Positions 45,346 through 59,183 are shown, counted from the first letter of the stretch. The stretch: 64,000 nucleotides of DNA from Acholoe squamosa (GCA_949317995.1 OX439050.1:50779777-50843776), one strand, 5' to 3'. A program made the numbers and translations. The notes: generated from the letters alone by a model not told the origin.

Positions 45346-47242
45346 ACCCAGGTGACCCTGCTGAAAACACTTAAGTGGCAATTGCATAAAAAGTAGGCTA
45401 TCAGTATAGAGACCCAATTGCAAGGCTGAGACATTATTGGTCATCTTACACTGGTTAGTCTGAAATTCTAGTGGCATCAGACTTTTTGACTTTTAGTGTA
45501 GCAAAACAAGCAGGCAGTGTCCTTTTGCTTGACATCCAGTATAGAGCAAATATCTACAAGGGAAATTCTGGTTAAGCCATGAGAGAATCAATAACGGTCT
45601 GCCACTGACAGGGTCAGGGTAACAGCCTTACCCTTAAGCACTAACAGGACCTTAATCTATTTGTGGAAGGAGATAAGATGTTGGACAATAGACACTAGAC
45701 AGACATAGTGATCAGTTAATTTCCTGTCTCCAGAGACAAATGGCTGGTCTAGTACTTGGAATAAATCACATTACAAACAGCCAATGCCTCTAGGCTTATT
45801 GTGTGGACTGTAATCAATAGACCCTAGTGGGGAAGTACAAATAAATGTATATGTTATAGTTAACCGTATGTTGAGGGTGTTCAGTCAATGTCTGCATCAT
45901 ATAATCCCCCCTGAAGTAAATTTAACCCTGGAGGAAAGTCTGCTAAATATAACTCAATGCCCTTGTTCATTTGTTATCATGAAGGCACCATTGCAGCCTT
46001 TGCATCATATCAGCTCCATCAAGTGTATATTGTCTAAGAGCACCTTAAAATTAATGCTTTGATACAATTCAATATGTCGATAGATCATGCAAGATGTAAA
46101 ACATAATGGGATTGGTGAATTTCAGATCGGCCGGAATGATACACACATATTTTGCTGGTGAGTTACTCTTTATCGTTGCAATGGTGTATTATGACAGCAA
46201 ATGGACTCATAAGATCTACTGCCAATGGAAAGGTCAATACAAAGGTTGTAGATCTGTAGAAGGTCACTGAGATCCAGCAGCACTATCACCACTAGTAGCT
46301 GTCAAGCTGACTTCAATGGCAATTTACTATATCAAACTACAACATCGCTTCCAATAATAAAGGGAGAATTGAAAAGCTGTGAACATGAAAGACTTTTTTG
46401 CTTATCATTCTCAGCAATATGACACCTCTTATCTAACACAAATCAATCTACCATGTCATTAAGGTCTACCTCTATTTAAGAAAAGAAAAAAAAAACGAAA
46501 AAAAATCAGGAACAGGCAGGAGTTGAAAGTACTGACGTTATAGTTCATGAGACTATTTTCTGAGTGTGATTGGTCCAGGAGACAGTGCAGAGATAGAAAG
46601 GTAATGTCTGAGATTGGTTCCTGGAGTGACAGGCAGGCCGAATGCCCCCAGAGGCAGGGCAATCTGTATGGACTGAGGGAGGGAATGGGTGTTTGGAGAA
46701 GGGTCCTGGTCTGGTAGAGGGTATTTGCAGTGTCTGTGTATGTGGGAGGGGGGTGGAGGTGAGAATCAGGTTGATTACTGTGGGGATGTCTGCACAAACA
46801 ACACTATTGCCTCCAGGGTCCCCCCATACCCACCCAATACATACAAACACACAGGCTCATCCCTACCCCCGTCCCATATGCCACTGCAGGGTTATGGGGG
46901 TGGGTATGCTGTCTTTGCCTGTTTGAAGCTCGCATCTCTGCTTTGGTACACCTTGGTAAGCTATGGGAAGTTTAAGATTTAATCTTATCAGCCTCAGATA
47001 CATGGCAACATGGATGTACAAATGCTGCTTGGCTACATGTGTTCAATTAAACAGCAGCTATTATTCAGAGTTTGGGGCACAGGCATTGCAATTGCCTTTC
47101 CTATGTCACTATATGCCTATGTATGAACTTATAGATGAATAATAGTCTGAATGATCAATTGAAGATTGAAGCAACATTAACAATTGCTTGATCTAAGTTG
47201 AGAAACTAATCATGAACATTGACCGAGTATTGAAATGTTCTT

Positions 47243-47484
47243 TTAAGCTAAGGGCCACTAATGCATTGATGCATCAACCCATTTGTCGTCATGATGCACT
47301 AATGAAATGCTGTTAAGACCGCGAACCAGTACTTCATTGGAACATCATGGCAACCCTCTGGGAGTTTCTGTATCAAACCTGGAGGGTTGGCATGATGCAA
47401 AACTTAGAGTTTCTTGCCAGGGCTGCATTCATGCATCATGACAACCAATGTGCATGATGCATTAATGCATCAGTAGCCTTTAAA
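47243..47484. mobile_element. palindromic TTAA MITE, copy 3
   Basis: TTAAGCTAAGGGCCACTAAT at the left and GCATCAGTAGCCTTTAAAGG at the right, with ATGCATTGATGCATCA and the inverse GCATGATGCATTAATGCAT just inside. More diverged than copies 1 and 2. Confidence 0.75.
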
Positions 47485-47867
47485 GGGGACAAGTAGGAAT
47501 GAAGCATACTGTTTTTCCCATAGTAGCCCATAGGTATTTGCACAGTACTGGTATTTGATGGTGTAGATAGGACTTGGGGGATAGTGGTGTACAGAGACAG
47601 GGTTATTGGGTGAGTATGTGTGTGCAGGGGTGTAGATATGATTTGCTACAGCTGAGCACACATTGCGTGGGGCTGATAGTGGTATCAGGGGGATTAACAA
47701 GGAGGTGATATACCCAGATTATCCTGACAGTATCTGCAAATCCAACAGAATTCTTTGACCTTATTTATTCCAATAGGAAATAAGGTGATCAAGGTACTGA
47801 TTATTACTGTGTGGCTCAAGATTCCATCTCGTATGGTGCACAGTATGCACAGTATGACCCATTACAA

Positions 47868-48016
47868 TCCTGGGGCCATCCACAAATGACATCATGCTGC
47901 AGGGGGCCAGGCCCGCCATGACATGATTAATTCTCCATATACATTCAGCATTGTAAAATTAGAGGGGGGGATGTCAAAAATGGTCAAATTTGGCATTGTG
48001 AATGGCCCCGGAATGA
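47868..48016. mobile_element. MITE with TIR GGGGCCATCCACAAATGACA
   Basis: Left GGGGCCATCCACAAATGACA faces GGCATTGTGAATGGCCCC at the right; interior includes a poly-G block. Similar to the element at 5368-5523. Confidence 0.6.
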
Positions 48017-50734
48017 CCCCCCTTCTATCCGCCTTTGTCATAAATCAGTTAAGGGAATAATTATCTTCCAGAATGAAGCTACTGTGTGAACCATCATTAT
48101 ACTTTACAATGCCAGTGTAAACATCCACGCAAAAGATGTTGTGTTATTAAGGTTTATAAGTGCAATATCTGTATGCACCTGCTTACGTTCCCCCCCAAAC
48201 TACATCAAATTCCTGGATGTTGGGCAGAGCAGACGAGTTTGATAGCTGTGTCCCGTATTCACCCCACTGCCTCACTCTTCCCCCACAGTATCCGCTAAGA
48301 TGACATGCTTTACATAAGTTCCCTCAGTCCTATATCTGCTTGGAGAGAAGGGCAGGCTCATCTTACAGGCTGGGCATGCGCAGTAACGACTTCTGCCTCC
48401 CACGGGATTTTCCCGCCTTTTACCAGATCTGAACAGTAAACTAGCCCAGTCCCGTTCAGCCTACAAAATAAATCCACACCTTTAATTCCCCTCAGTTTAA
48501 ATACAACATCCAATAACCTTTATTAAAATCATCCCCCATTTAATCAAAACTTATTTAGATAAGTTAAAAGAAAGTATAAAATCTTGCTGGATCCTTTAAC
48601 CCTTACTCATGTCTGCTGTGATGTATTGAGATCCTGTGCTGAATATCTCGTCAGATGTGAAGTTGCCAGGTTAAGTGAGGCTAGAAGGGGTCAATGGTAG
48701 TAGAAGGGGCTACCTCCTGCTTGTATAGGGCTGGGCATTTAATGTCAGATTTAGAGAGCGACTAAATGGGAATGTCTTTCCTTTTTATGTGACAGGGGGA
48801 GCTGAGGTCAAGTAAACCCTAAAACCCTCAAGGAGAGCATGCAATAACAGTGTTGGTGTTATACTTATTTGAGATGGCCAAGCATCATTCCCCACAATAA
48901 AAGTTTTTTTATTCCAATTCTAATACTTTTCTTCAATGGATGAATGTTTTAAATAGCGTCTGATCATATCAAAATTCCTCATCTATTCATTTGGGAGGAG
49001 TTTCCAACAGGTTTTGCTCTTGTACAAGAGATCTCCCCTCTTGTAGCAGTAAATGACCCACTAGCTCAGCCTCCCTGATGGAATAGGCAAACAGGACCTA
49101 CCACTGAACGCTCTTAGCAGATCAGCCACAGGGACCCTGATACCAGCATACACTTAGGTGTAACTTATACTCTATATACATACACTAATGGTAAGATAAT
49201 CACATGCCATACTGTTTATACTTTGGTGTAAAGTATAAAATATCAGTCTTGTAGTCTTGGTTAGTATCATGCATCAGCCCTAGTAGCCGTTATGTATAAT
49301 TGAAGGACCACCGGATACTGTTAAAATATAGCTTCCACTGGTGGTGGTCTTGGGTTCACATGGATGTAAATTTATCATATAGAGGGCCAAACTGTACCCA
49401 TGTTGGTGCTTCTCAACTTATGTATGCAGAAATATAAGTCTGGTCAGAAATAATCATGCATGCAAAATAGTGGAGGAAGGTTGAGTATGATATGGACTCA
49501 CCCTATTTAATCAAAAAATCAACAAATGCCATTGATTTGCTCTCGAAGGAGATGAAGAGAAGAAATTTAAGATACAAAGGAAAAAAAATCATTTGGAACT
49601 GGCATACTATGTCAAAGGAACAACTAATCCATGAGCTGACATGTCCATTAATCCAGATAGAATGGGACCTAGAGGGATGACCCTGACACTTGGTTCTGTC
49701 TCAACTTGATAGGTGGACTGAAGAATAGGACAGCAGACTTTGTTCTCCACCTTTATCACCTAGGCTAGCACTCTCCATGCATGTGTCATACCACTCTCTA
49801 CTATGCCTCTGCCCAGGATATGCTCTCCTGTATGATGAACCTGATTTTTGCTATCCCTGACTAACATACTTATCTTAGGACTTAGCATAGAGTGCCAAGT
49901 GGTCGGCATGATGCACCAAAGCAGTACAGGCAACTTACTTGAAAGGCAGGTGGTGCATCATGATGACAAAGGAATATGAATCATAAAACAAAGTGACCCC
50001 TGAAATGGTATGGTTGATTAAACATGATTTATGGGAAAACTGAACAGCCAAACACCCTATATACCCATTAACAATTTAAACATGAAGGTTTCCTCAGAGG
50101 TACAAGTGACCAAGTCTGATAAATGGAGAAAAGTGTAACATAGAATACTGGCTGTAAGCACTGTCAGACAGAGAGGAAATTATTGATTTTCATATCTATA
50201 TGTAGGGCCTGTGAGTTATCCCTATAGAGGTAGAGTCCTTATCAAATAACAATACAATCTTAGGTATGGCATCAGTACCATTCTGTCATATTGTCATGGC
50301 CAATTCAATAGTCTTCATAATATAGCACACACTAGAGGGAAATAGGGTGATTAGTGAGGGAATGTCAGATATAATACTAGAAAAAGTGGTCATTGTAGTC
50401 ACTTTCAAGCTTCCAATTACATAAGCTTATATTCAGATATGGCTACAAGGCCATGAATGATCTAAGTACTATTGGCCTCAATTCAAAATCATAAGGAGAA
50501 ATAAGCGGGTTCATCAACTCCTTTTTGTTCCATTGCCTATTGCACAATGATTGCCTATATTGCAGGACCAAACCTGCAAATCTATAGTTACATTCTTAAA
50601 AAAGGACAGATGAGTGGCATACACTTCCACTATACTTCTTGCATGGATATGATACAATCCTCATTGTCTTTACTATGGACAGTTACACATGTTAAAATCC
50701 AACTTTATGTAAAACACCCAAAGGGTGCACATGT
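48017..50734. other. noncoding stretch, no recognised gene
   Basis: No exon recognised. A fragment at 49897-49970 (GGCATGATGCACCAAAGCAG..GGTGCATCATGATGAC) is a relic of the palindromic TTAA MITE family. Confidence 0.45.
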
Positions 50735-51030
50735 ATGATAGAATACCACATTACCTGCATTACTCCCAGGGTACACATAATAAAATCCGACATTACATAT
50801 ACTATTTATAGGGTACACATGATGAAATTCCACATTAAATAATTATACTACCCACAGTGTACATATATGATAAGATCCCACATCACATATATACTTCTCA
50901 TACGGTACACATGATAAAATCCAACATTATATATACCACTCACATGGTACACATAATAAAATCCCACATTACATATACTACTCACAGGGTACACATGATA
51001 AAATCCCATTTTGTCTACACTTCTCACATT
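50735..51030. repeat. 42-46-bp tandem array, about seven copies
   Basis: GTACACAT.ATAAAATCC recurs at 50771, 50813, 50859, 50905, 50947 and 50989 (spacing 42, 46, 46, 42, 42). Unit text: CCCACATTACATATACTACT plus CACAGGGTACACATGATAAAAT. A minus-strand frame with 14-residue repeats is a by-product. Confidence 0.88.
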
Positions 51031-51333
51031 GTATGACCTTTGGTACAAAATGTATATGCAATTAGATTTTGCCTGTATTACTCATTACACACAGGAAAAA
51101 TTACTTCACTATGCATTTCACGCTAAAGAGCAGTAGGAGGTAAAGCAGAAGGTGGAATGTACCTCATTTCATCAGCTTAAATATACAAAGGCCATTCCAG
51201 GTCTCCTTTGATATGAGTATTACCTGTACAGGGTACTCTATTGATGTGATTTCAATAGAAAGTCACTGTGAGAACCTGTCTGTGATATCCCTCTCAGGCA
51301 GAGAAAGGGGCTTTGGATTCTATTTTGCCAACT

Positions 51334-51400
51334 ACCGTAATAGTTCGCGTATAAGGCACACTCCACATACAAGACACACCCAAACTTTGGAAGGAAGCTG
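51334..51400. repeat. fragment of a CGTATAAG-type MITE
   Basis: TACCGTAATAGTTCGCGTAT followed by AAGGCACACTCCACATACAAGACACACC resembles the end of the widespread ACCGTATT..CGCGTATAAGACGCACC family (recalled). No right end found. Confidence 0.4.
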
Positions 51401-51882
51401 TATGGTGCACTTGGGACCTTATTTGAAGTAGTTTGATACTGTTTTTGGATTTTTCAACAATCCAGTTATGGTTGAAAATAAAATTTAATGTACGAAAGTT
51501 TCTGGGCATAATGGAATTGAATTAAGTGGCTGGAAGCTTTGTAACAAATATGGTGAGGGGAATTCTAGGAATTCACTGCTAGGTTACCTGAGGCACAGGC
51601 CTTTCCTCATTGGCTTTGCCTAGAGCTGGTCCAATAGGACCAACACCATTTAAATTCATGGCCGGAGCTCTCTCCTGACCAGACATAGAGCATTGACAGT
51701 TCTCTATTTTACTTCTAACACCAAGACAATTTGCATTGAACAATGCTGTCTTCCCTGAGTCCCATTCCTCCTACAGCCTTGGTAGATGGATTGTGCCACC
51801 TCAATTTGTTTCTATCAGTGAGAAACTTTTCTTTTTCTTTTTTAGTTTCAGTAAATAAATCACCAGAACTGCTTTCTGGCAT

Positions 51883-51995
51883 CATGCGGGCTTCCCTAGC
51901 CCACTTAAAAGGGCCTATATCTCCTCTTTCCTATCCCCTCTGGATGTGTGTGGCACTGACACTTTCCTCTGTGAAATTGTGTAATGTAGTTATTG
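51883..51995. repeat. interspersed repeat, CTCCTCTTTCCTATCCCC family, copy 3
   Basis: CTTCCCTAGCCCACTTAAAA, ATCTCCTCTTTCCTATCCCC and GGCACTGACAC..TTGTGTAATGTAG match copy 2 (44985-45345). Confidence 0.6.
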
Positions 51996-53698
51996 CCATG
52001 AATATGACCTTATCTGTCAAAATGGCGTTAAACAACTATTACTCACTCACTCTGGCATCATGCTGTGCCTTTAGAATGATACACTTCCAAAGGGTTGGCA
52101 TGATGCACAGATGTAGTGCCTGTTCTGTCCAGGTATATAAAGAAAGCAAGTATCGTAAAGCCTAAAATCATTATTGTGTCTGAGGGATAAATCTAGAAAA
52201 AGTACTTACAATACTACCTTTTTTAACATTTTTATTTATAGCCAGGTCCAAAGGGGTGGAGAAGTTTGAAATACATGACCTGAGTCCAGTACTGTGTTCC
52301 CTTCTAACCAGACTAAGAATACAAACAGATCCATCTGTAGCTCACACACTTTCCATTGAGCAGTACCCCTACCCTTGGGTGCCAACACATCCCCAGCCAT
52401 TTCTGCAGCTATCAGTGCCAAATGCACCTCCATCCAAGGAACCACTGACTGGCCAGAGGAATTCACATTGAGTCAGCACTGATTCAATGTTTCTCTCTCC
52501 ACCCACCAACAAAGCAGTAATGTAGAAGGTTTTCTGCTTTTTTAAATTTTCTTGAAGGATATTTTTACCCTTAATGGACAGCATTGTGCTTTATAACAGT
52601 ATGGCCTTTCTGCCACCATGATGGTTGACATTACTTGTTGCAGCTAATTATTTATAAAAGCATATCAATGACAAATGAATACTGATACATTGATAAAGCA
52701 TGTGCCCTAGAGGAGAAATCTGATAGATAATTGATTTCACTGTGCTTTGCCAGTGCCTTTAGTTTGCTAATTTTTAACATTGAAATAATATAGGCCATGA
52801 CAGGACTCCATTTTCAATACTTTATTTACCACTACAATATATTTTAAATGCACATTATGTTGACTTTGAAACAATAGTGAAATTAAGTCATACTTAAATC
52901 AAATCCCTTTAGAACATTCCATCAATGTCAAATCAGCATTTTGTAGGCCTACACTCACTGAGCTTCGAGTAATGTTTCCATTCCCTGGTAGCCTACTTAG
53001 CTGGATCACAATATAAGTGGGAAAAAACTAGCTGCCCATTTAATCCCACCAGACTGTCTGTTACCATTGACTGAGGGGCGTCTCTGGAACGGTCTCCTGT
53101 GGGTATCAGGCACAGAATCCCAGAGATTAATGCCCCAGTCAACCTCCACCCCAATATCCATACATCGATATCCCCTCAGCCATTACTCTGCCACTTTCAC
53201 TCAGCCCCAAGCTGAGTCAGTTCCACCTTATTCCATTTGAAATGCATCATAATACATGCCATAATCTTCTATCTATTAGTTCAACTAATTTAGCGAGAGG
53301 ACTACCGGTAGTATGATCTATTTGATCACGTGGCTTAACCTGTGAGAAATCTATGGCCGTGGGGTATGGCATGGTGTTTTGTTTATATACCATCATCCCT
53401 TGTACACTTAGATTATATGTCTAAGTGAGGTACCTGAGGAGATGTCCAGTATCTTGATTCAAGTGTAAAATAAGGCTCCTTTCAAATGTAAATACATTAT
53501 GCATTAGGGCAAAAATTAAAACCAAGCAGATCAGATGGATGTTAGGAGACTGGCCCTACCCACTGACCTTTCTGTGTTCAGTATGAGAGGCTGTACCAAT
53601 GCTATTGTTATGGAGTCGGTCTGGTTTCTTATAGGTAGAATCTGAATTATTCTAAGCCATACAGTTCAGAGGGAGATGAGTGAGGATGGAGATCCACT
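51996..53698. other. noncoding stretch, no recognised gene
   Basis: A MITE relic (GGCATGATGCACAGATGTAGTG) near 52089. Otherwise nothing assignable. Confidence 0.45.
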
Positions 53699-53699
53699 G

Positions 53700-53701
<2 letters not shown>

Positions 53702-53762
<61 letters not shown>
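53702..53762. repeat. (GA)n microsatellite
   Basis: GA dinucleotides for about 60 bp with one AAAG interruption near 53747. Confidence 0.95.
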
Positions 53763-56700
53763 TGCTGATTTATTTTGTTCACTATGCCATCAAATTTTTA
53801 TTTTCAAAGATTCCACTAATTCACATTCTGTAACATATATACCATGTCACCTCTTCTGACAAATCCAATAGCGTTTCTCAGTATTGGTGCAGTTTACTCA
53901 GACGCTGCCCTCTGCTTGCCTTAGGTGGAACTAATTACTTTTTCCAAGTAGAAAAAGACACCAAGGCTGTATTGTATGCCAAGGGCACATTGCCCACAGA
54001 GTGCCTTCTTTAGACAGAAACGTGGTTAGCACACACAAATAAGGCTTTTTTCACAGTAGAACAGACAGGGGTATTCTGGTGGTGGTTGTCAAGAGGTAGG
54101 AGAGGTGGAATTCAGGTGGGGGGGGGGCTCAGGAGGTAGAAGAGAAGGGGAGATGAGTGTTTGGGAAGGGAAAGAAGAGAGGTTGGGTTGATAGAGAAAG
54201 AGGGCGAGGAGGTTAGCTGTAGTTGTAGGATGGATATTAAGAGGAGATTCACTAAGTAGATAAATGTGGGGTGATCGGGAGTGGCAGGCTATGGGGCAGG
54301 CAGGGGAATATGGAGTCAGAGCGGGCCAGATTAACTCATAGGATTACTTGAGTTAAAGTTCATGTTCCTTCGTTGACGAGCACCTCGCCAATACAGCCTT
54401 CATTGATCATGCAGGCCTTTGGTAGTGTCCCAAATCACACTGGGTTGGCATCGTGCACAAATGCAGCCCTAGCAAGGAACTCTCATCATGACAACTTTAA
54501 AAGGTTAAGGATCTATATCCACAGGAATATTTTAAGGCAAAGAGGATTGAGATAAAAGAGGGATGTGGAATGATGTCAGTTTGAGAGTGGTGGAAGATCT
54601 AGGTGCATTATAAACAGATGGTTTAGGGGTGCTGGAACCTACTTGATGAAAGTCCCCTGCTTAAAACAGAGATTCAATGGTATATACGGTCAGCTAAGGC
54701 CAAGGATGTGCAATATACACTCTCAAATCAGTCCCTTTATTGAATTTGAAGTAGATCCTATTGCCCATCCTTTGTTGGGATCAATAGGTTAGTTGCATGT
54801 GGCGTGGTCTCCCATGAGACCTTGGTGTGGGCACCAAGACAAAGCTGTAGGAGTCTTAACAAATGTCCATAATGGACAAAACATGTCTTTTACTACATGG
54901 GAAAGTATAGGTTGGGGCAGGGATAAAACTCATTCATATAAAGGAAAGTGGTTGGGCTTTTCTGAGAACTGATTTATGTCGCTAGTACCTGTGTTCTAAA
55001 TCCAGCAGCATCCTTTTTATAACAAAACAGGCAAAGAACCAGCAGAGGGAATGACATCACAAGGTCATGTCATCTCAAAGTAATGTAAGACTAATGTGCA
55101 TGTGCATACCCTCATCACGCACACATCGGCAGAAAACCCCACATCTCAAACACTACTATGATGTTACAGTAGAAGATCCTAAAGCTATATGTTTAGGCTG
55201 AAGGACAAAATTAATACGTTTCATTGAAGCAGATAGGTACCAAGACATTAGATAATTAATGAGGGTGCACTGTATATTCTTGGCCAAACAGAAACTTCCA
55301 CAATAGATTCAGAAGAGACTCAGACAGCACAGGTAAAGAGTCCAATAATGCCACCAGCTATTGTATAACCAACGCACCAAATAAAGATGCATGTACTAGA
55401 AAAAAAAAAACAACAACAAAAAACAAACAACTTTTAATATATACAGTTCATGATGATATGGGGTAGCATACACGCCTTTATACAATATGCAGCTAGAATT
55501 GTAGACTGAGCCATTTGGGAGTATCGACCAAGAACCAATTACTGTTACAACAATGACAGTGTATATTTAGATCAGGAAGATAAACTTGTGTGCATACCTG
55601 AGTGATATCCAGAGTATTTCACCTGTACTCAGGGAAATATTGTTTTTCACTCTCCTGGGAGGTATAGGCCCCTATTTCCTTTTGATTAATTCAAAAGCAT
55701 TTCACTGCACCTAGAGACAGAAATATGTGAACATAGGCTCAACTAATCGGTAGTACGCCTCCCCTTTAAAATTCATTTTTTAGAATAAATGTTTTAACAT
55801 CATATGACTCCAATTTTCAGACAAAATGTACCTAATGAAGGATTTCTTCATAATGTGTAACCCTGCATATATATACCCTATGACACAGTGCAAATTAACA
55901 GGCTAGGACCACTGACTAGGGGGACAGGAGAAATCCCTACAACCTGACAACTAGCCAATCAGCAATGAAGCATTGGGTCATGCTTGTCCATGCTTGGCCA
56001 AATATTTAAGCCGACATTGGCCCAATGTATCCTTGCTACCTGGGTAGTGGTCATCACTACAAGTTAGAAAGTGGTGCAGGGATCAACCTGCTTCAATCAC
56101 TCCTTATTGAGCCAGTAATGGCTGCCAAACCCTAACTACCAGCACCTTCCTGCCTAGTTATAGTCCATTCCACTTTGTCTCTAGACATCTCAGGGAACCT
56201 TGGTCCTGTGTATCTCAACCCTTGAACTGTCTGTTGATATTGGAAATGGCACCCCACTAATGATTTCTAACTCACTCTGTGTTAGGGTCACCTGGATACT
56301 TCTGTCCATTGCACTATCTGCTTCTCACCTGACCAGATAATGGTGCAGAAAGTTGTTTCTCTCAGGGACTAACATATCCGGATGTTTAGCTTTTCCCTTA
56401 TATTCCCTGTCAATAAATATCTAAATGATGGCCCTATGCCAGAATGTAAAATCATGAAATGGTCAACATGCCCATTTACTTCTACTAGACATACCCGGTC
56501 GATTAAGGTCTGTATACCGTTTGATACCCAAATATTTGATCACAGCAAAAGATATTCCTCATCTGTATATCGCACGTCTTTTGATTTCCCCTCTCATTCA
56601 GAAAATCAATATTGTATAAAACAGTAGCAGTTCCATGCTCCCCTGCCCCCCCTGACAAACACATGACTTGCTATCTGATGTCTGCTACAGACATATTGAA

Positions 56701-57340
56701 TAAACCAATGTCATACAGTCTCACCTGATCTGACATTTGCTCTTTAATGGTGGGATGATACCATTAAAGGCCTACTGCCATTTCTTCTTTTTTCCCTAAT
56801 TATAATACATGTACATGCAGGAATACAATACTGGAAAAGTTACTGCACTAGCAGATCATGCTCGTTCCTTGTGGGTAAAAAGTAAATATGACTTACTTAT
56901 TGCATGGGCACAGCACATGTAATTATTGTACCTAGCCACAGTGGATTTTGTTGCAGCTAAAGTGATGACCCTAGCCTCCTCATATCTCCCCGAGGACTTC
57001 ACTTATGGAATAAATGATCACTGATTGTCATTGGCAATTAGAGTCAAGTCCTGTAACCATTCAGCCCAAGGGGTCCTCCTTCTAGCTCTTATTGGTATAC
57101 GCTTCCCTATTTTCATTCCCCTTAAGAGTTACCGGGTACTTGTGGCAAAGGGCTGTCACTATGTCTTCCTCTTTTACCTTTACTTACCTATGGCCCTGCT
57201 AAATGTTTTAGCCATAGGTAAACTCACTATTCCTGAATACCTCCAGCTAGATACATCACTGAAGAGTCAATCTGGATTTGAAGACTTTTACTAAGTGGCT
57301 TATTCTAAAGAACCACTACACTATGCTGCCTTTTCTTCTT
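53763..57340. other. noncoding stretch with element relics
   Basis: Contains a G-run (54118-54127), a MITE relic (GGCATCGTGCACAAATGCAG near 54448), an A-rich patch (55400-55430), and at 55920-56043 a fragment ending GCTACCTGGGT, possibly a CCCAGGTAGCA-ended MITE with internal GGGCCAATGTCGG-type text. No exon recognised. If the exon at 57528 belongs to a long gene this is its upstream intron. Confidence 0.4.
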
Positions 57341-57404
57341 TCTTCCTTTTCTCTCCCCCCCCCCTTTTCTTTCCTTCTTTCTTTTTTTTTTTTTTTTTCT
57401 CCAG
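57341..57404. repeat. pyrimidine-rich tract
   Basis: About 60 bp of C/T including a 10-C run and an 18-T run, ending in CTCCAG. It lies 124 bp before the acceptor of the exon at 57528 and may be an intronic polypyrimidine or simple-repeat feature. Confidence 0.8.
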
Positions 57405-57527
57405 TACTCTCTTAACTGAGGATTGGGTATCCTAAATCATTCCTGACCCTCAAATTGATCACTGGTAAAATTGAATACAAACACACTGACAGCTTTTCTT
57501 AATTCCATTTCCTAACTATTGTTACAG

Positions 57528-57687
57528 GTGATAGCCTTCGTGTGCGGCTGTATTGCGGCCCTGCTGCTCATTATCTCTATATCATGTACAGCGTGGTTAG
57601 AGACTAACGGCTACAGGCAGGGGCTATGGGAGGAATGCAACACTGTGTCTGAGGGCAACATACACTGCACCAAGAATGCATACACTG
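57528..57687 (+). CDS. internal exon, PMP22/EMP/claudin-superfamily membrane protein
   Basis: This 160-bp exon encodes 53 residues plus one base. The acceptor is CTAACTATTGTTACAG before 57528 and the donor is ACTG|GTAAGT at 57688. The start is in phase 0 and the end in phase 1. Residues 1-22 are a hydrophobic helix (rest of transmembrane segment 1), followed by the superfamily signature W-(8)-GLW-x2-C-(9)-C in the first extracellular loop: Trp23, GLW 32-34, Cys37, Cys47. The eight residues between Trp and GLW match PMP22/EMP spacing better than classical claudins (longer), while GLWEEC and GNIHC are claudin-like. Such proteins have four membrane spans and act in cell contacts, myelin-type membranes or channel modulation. 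The specific member is not assignable from one exon. Other exons (N terminus, spans 2-4) are not found in this window and must lie upstream and downstream. A possible adjacent microexon is at 60488. Confidence 0.88.
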
Positions 57688-58955
57688 GTAAGTGGAGAAT
57701 ATGAAAATCTTTTATAATCAAATCTTTTTTAATTAGAATAATTAACTCAAACAAATCAGCCTTGGCATTGGTGGAAAAATGTCAGGAAATGTGAAGGTCA
57801 GCTGCAATCGGCTTACTGGTGGGAGTGGTGAAATAAAACACATAACCAGCTCAATTCAATGTCAGTAGGTCTTTTCCCATTTCTTGAAATGATACTTGAA
57901 ACATGAATACCGACACTTGGTTTTACCTTTGTTAGTTTTTATTTTGGAGGCCCTTATTGTCAAGAATCTTGTCGAGAATCTTTTTTATTAAGGACCAATT
58001 GTAATGAGAACTACATTGGGCACTCCTTTCTTCAAATCTTAGGATTTGTCATAAATGCAAGGTGGAGTGTTGAGTAAAGGGGATGAGAAAGTGTGCTGCT
58101 TGCCATAATGAAAAATCTAAAGAATAAAATTGCGACAGGATCTGCGAAAAAGGCCTTAGCGCAGGGTACATTAAGGTCCCTATTCCCAGATATCAGATAT
58201 CATATTAGATTTCACAGATATCATATTAGATTTTGCCTGTTATGATGAATATTGTGCACCACCTGGCCTAGTCTGATCAGTTGAGGCTCCAGCAAAGTTA
58301 ATGACTGTAAATGATTCAAGAGGCCAATTTCATACTTAATCGTTCACTGGAGGATCGAGGGTGGTGACTTCAATTTTAAATGTGGCTTAAGCCGGGATAC
58401 CACCATGTAAGCTTCACTTAAAATCTAAACTCACAAATCTAATGCTGGTACAAAAAGGTTGAAGGCCGGACTCTATCTATGTAATTAGCATGGTGTTAGT
58501 ATTACTATTAGTCTTGTGTACGGTGTAATATTAACCGTACCATGAACTGTGCAAAACCCTTCTTTTGTGGATCTCTATGGGCAAGATGGGTAGGAATATT
58601 TAGTCACTCTAATAATGATAAAAGGCTTCTATGATTAATCCATATAGTTTAGAGCGACTCGGGCTGATCTCAGAATTCTTTTGGTTGTAGCAAATCACAT
58701 GGTTGACTACGAGATCAACATTTTATAGGACAATTTTAATCTCTTGCGTCAGAAGAATAGGTATCCTGTCGAGGGTCATCAAAGAAATGGATGAAGTTTG
58801 TGTGCATGTTGACAGATGGGGCACTTCAGTTGCAAGTGTCATTAAGATTGCAGAGCTAATCACTGAAATATAATTACTACAATGATTAAAAGTACACCCT
58901 TAATCTCAAATTAGAATGTGTGTGACAATGCACTAGGCGTGATTGCTGTTTTATA
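57688..58955 (+). other. intron sequence after the claudin-like exon
   Basis: Begins with a consensus GTAAGT donor. No further exon recognised. A short ATATCATATTAGATTT duplication is at 58196-58235. Confidence 0.6.
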
Positions 58956-59183
58956 CACCGTAAAAAATATCTGTCGAATCTCCCAGGGATCCTTGTAAAA
59001 ATGAACAGTGAGCCATGGTAATTATATAGCAGGGTGCCACTGTAGTTTTTACAAGAATCTCCAGGTGGCAGTGCAGTGGTACAAGGAATCTCAACAACAT
59101 CTCTGTGAAAATAATGCCGGATCTCTGGCAACTTTGGGACCAGGAATCCTTTGTTATTTCATTGACAATTTTTTTACAGTGTG
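58956..59183. mobile_element. CACTGTAAAAAAT MITE, copy 1
   Basis: Left CACCGTAAAAAATATCTGTC faces AATTTTTTTACAGTGTG at the right. Interior blocks AGGGATCCTT, CTCCAGGTGGCAGTG and GGATCTCTGGCAACTTTGGG are shared with the copy at 60623-60857 in the same orientation. No coding capacity. Confidence 0.85.

Larger units (their letters stand above)
42027..47242. other. mostly noncoding stretch, no recognised gene
   Basis: Apart from the repeats listed separately I see no exon. A decayed hairpin motif TGCGAGTTACTCACCAGG is at 43747. A-rich text at 46478-46503. Frames at 44566-44912 and 46459-46982 are Pro/Ser/Gly-rich by composition and have no recognised domain. Confidence 0.4.

Noticed and set aside
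46459-46982. Overlapping frames of about 95-112 residues on both strands
   Set aside because: Low-complexity Pro/Ser/Gly composition, open on both strands, no domain or splice structure.
15511-53762. CRISPR-like arrays
   Set aside because: All direct repeats seen are contiguous tandem arrays or microsatellites without unique spacers, in a eukaryotic context.
57025-57294. 89-residue plus-strand frame upstream of the claudin-like exon, considered as its N-terminal exon
   Set aside because: The translation has hydrophobic stretches but no superfamily signature, ends in a stop before the exon and has no good donor that would join in phase 0.
57401-57404. CTCCAG after a long polypyrimidine tract as an alternative acceptor for the claudin-like exon
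   Set aside because: Reading from 57405 meets a stop codon before 57528 in the exon's frame, and the acceptor at 57527 already has its own pyrimidine-rich stretch and gives the conserved protein start.
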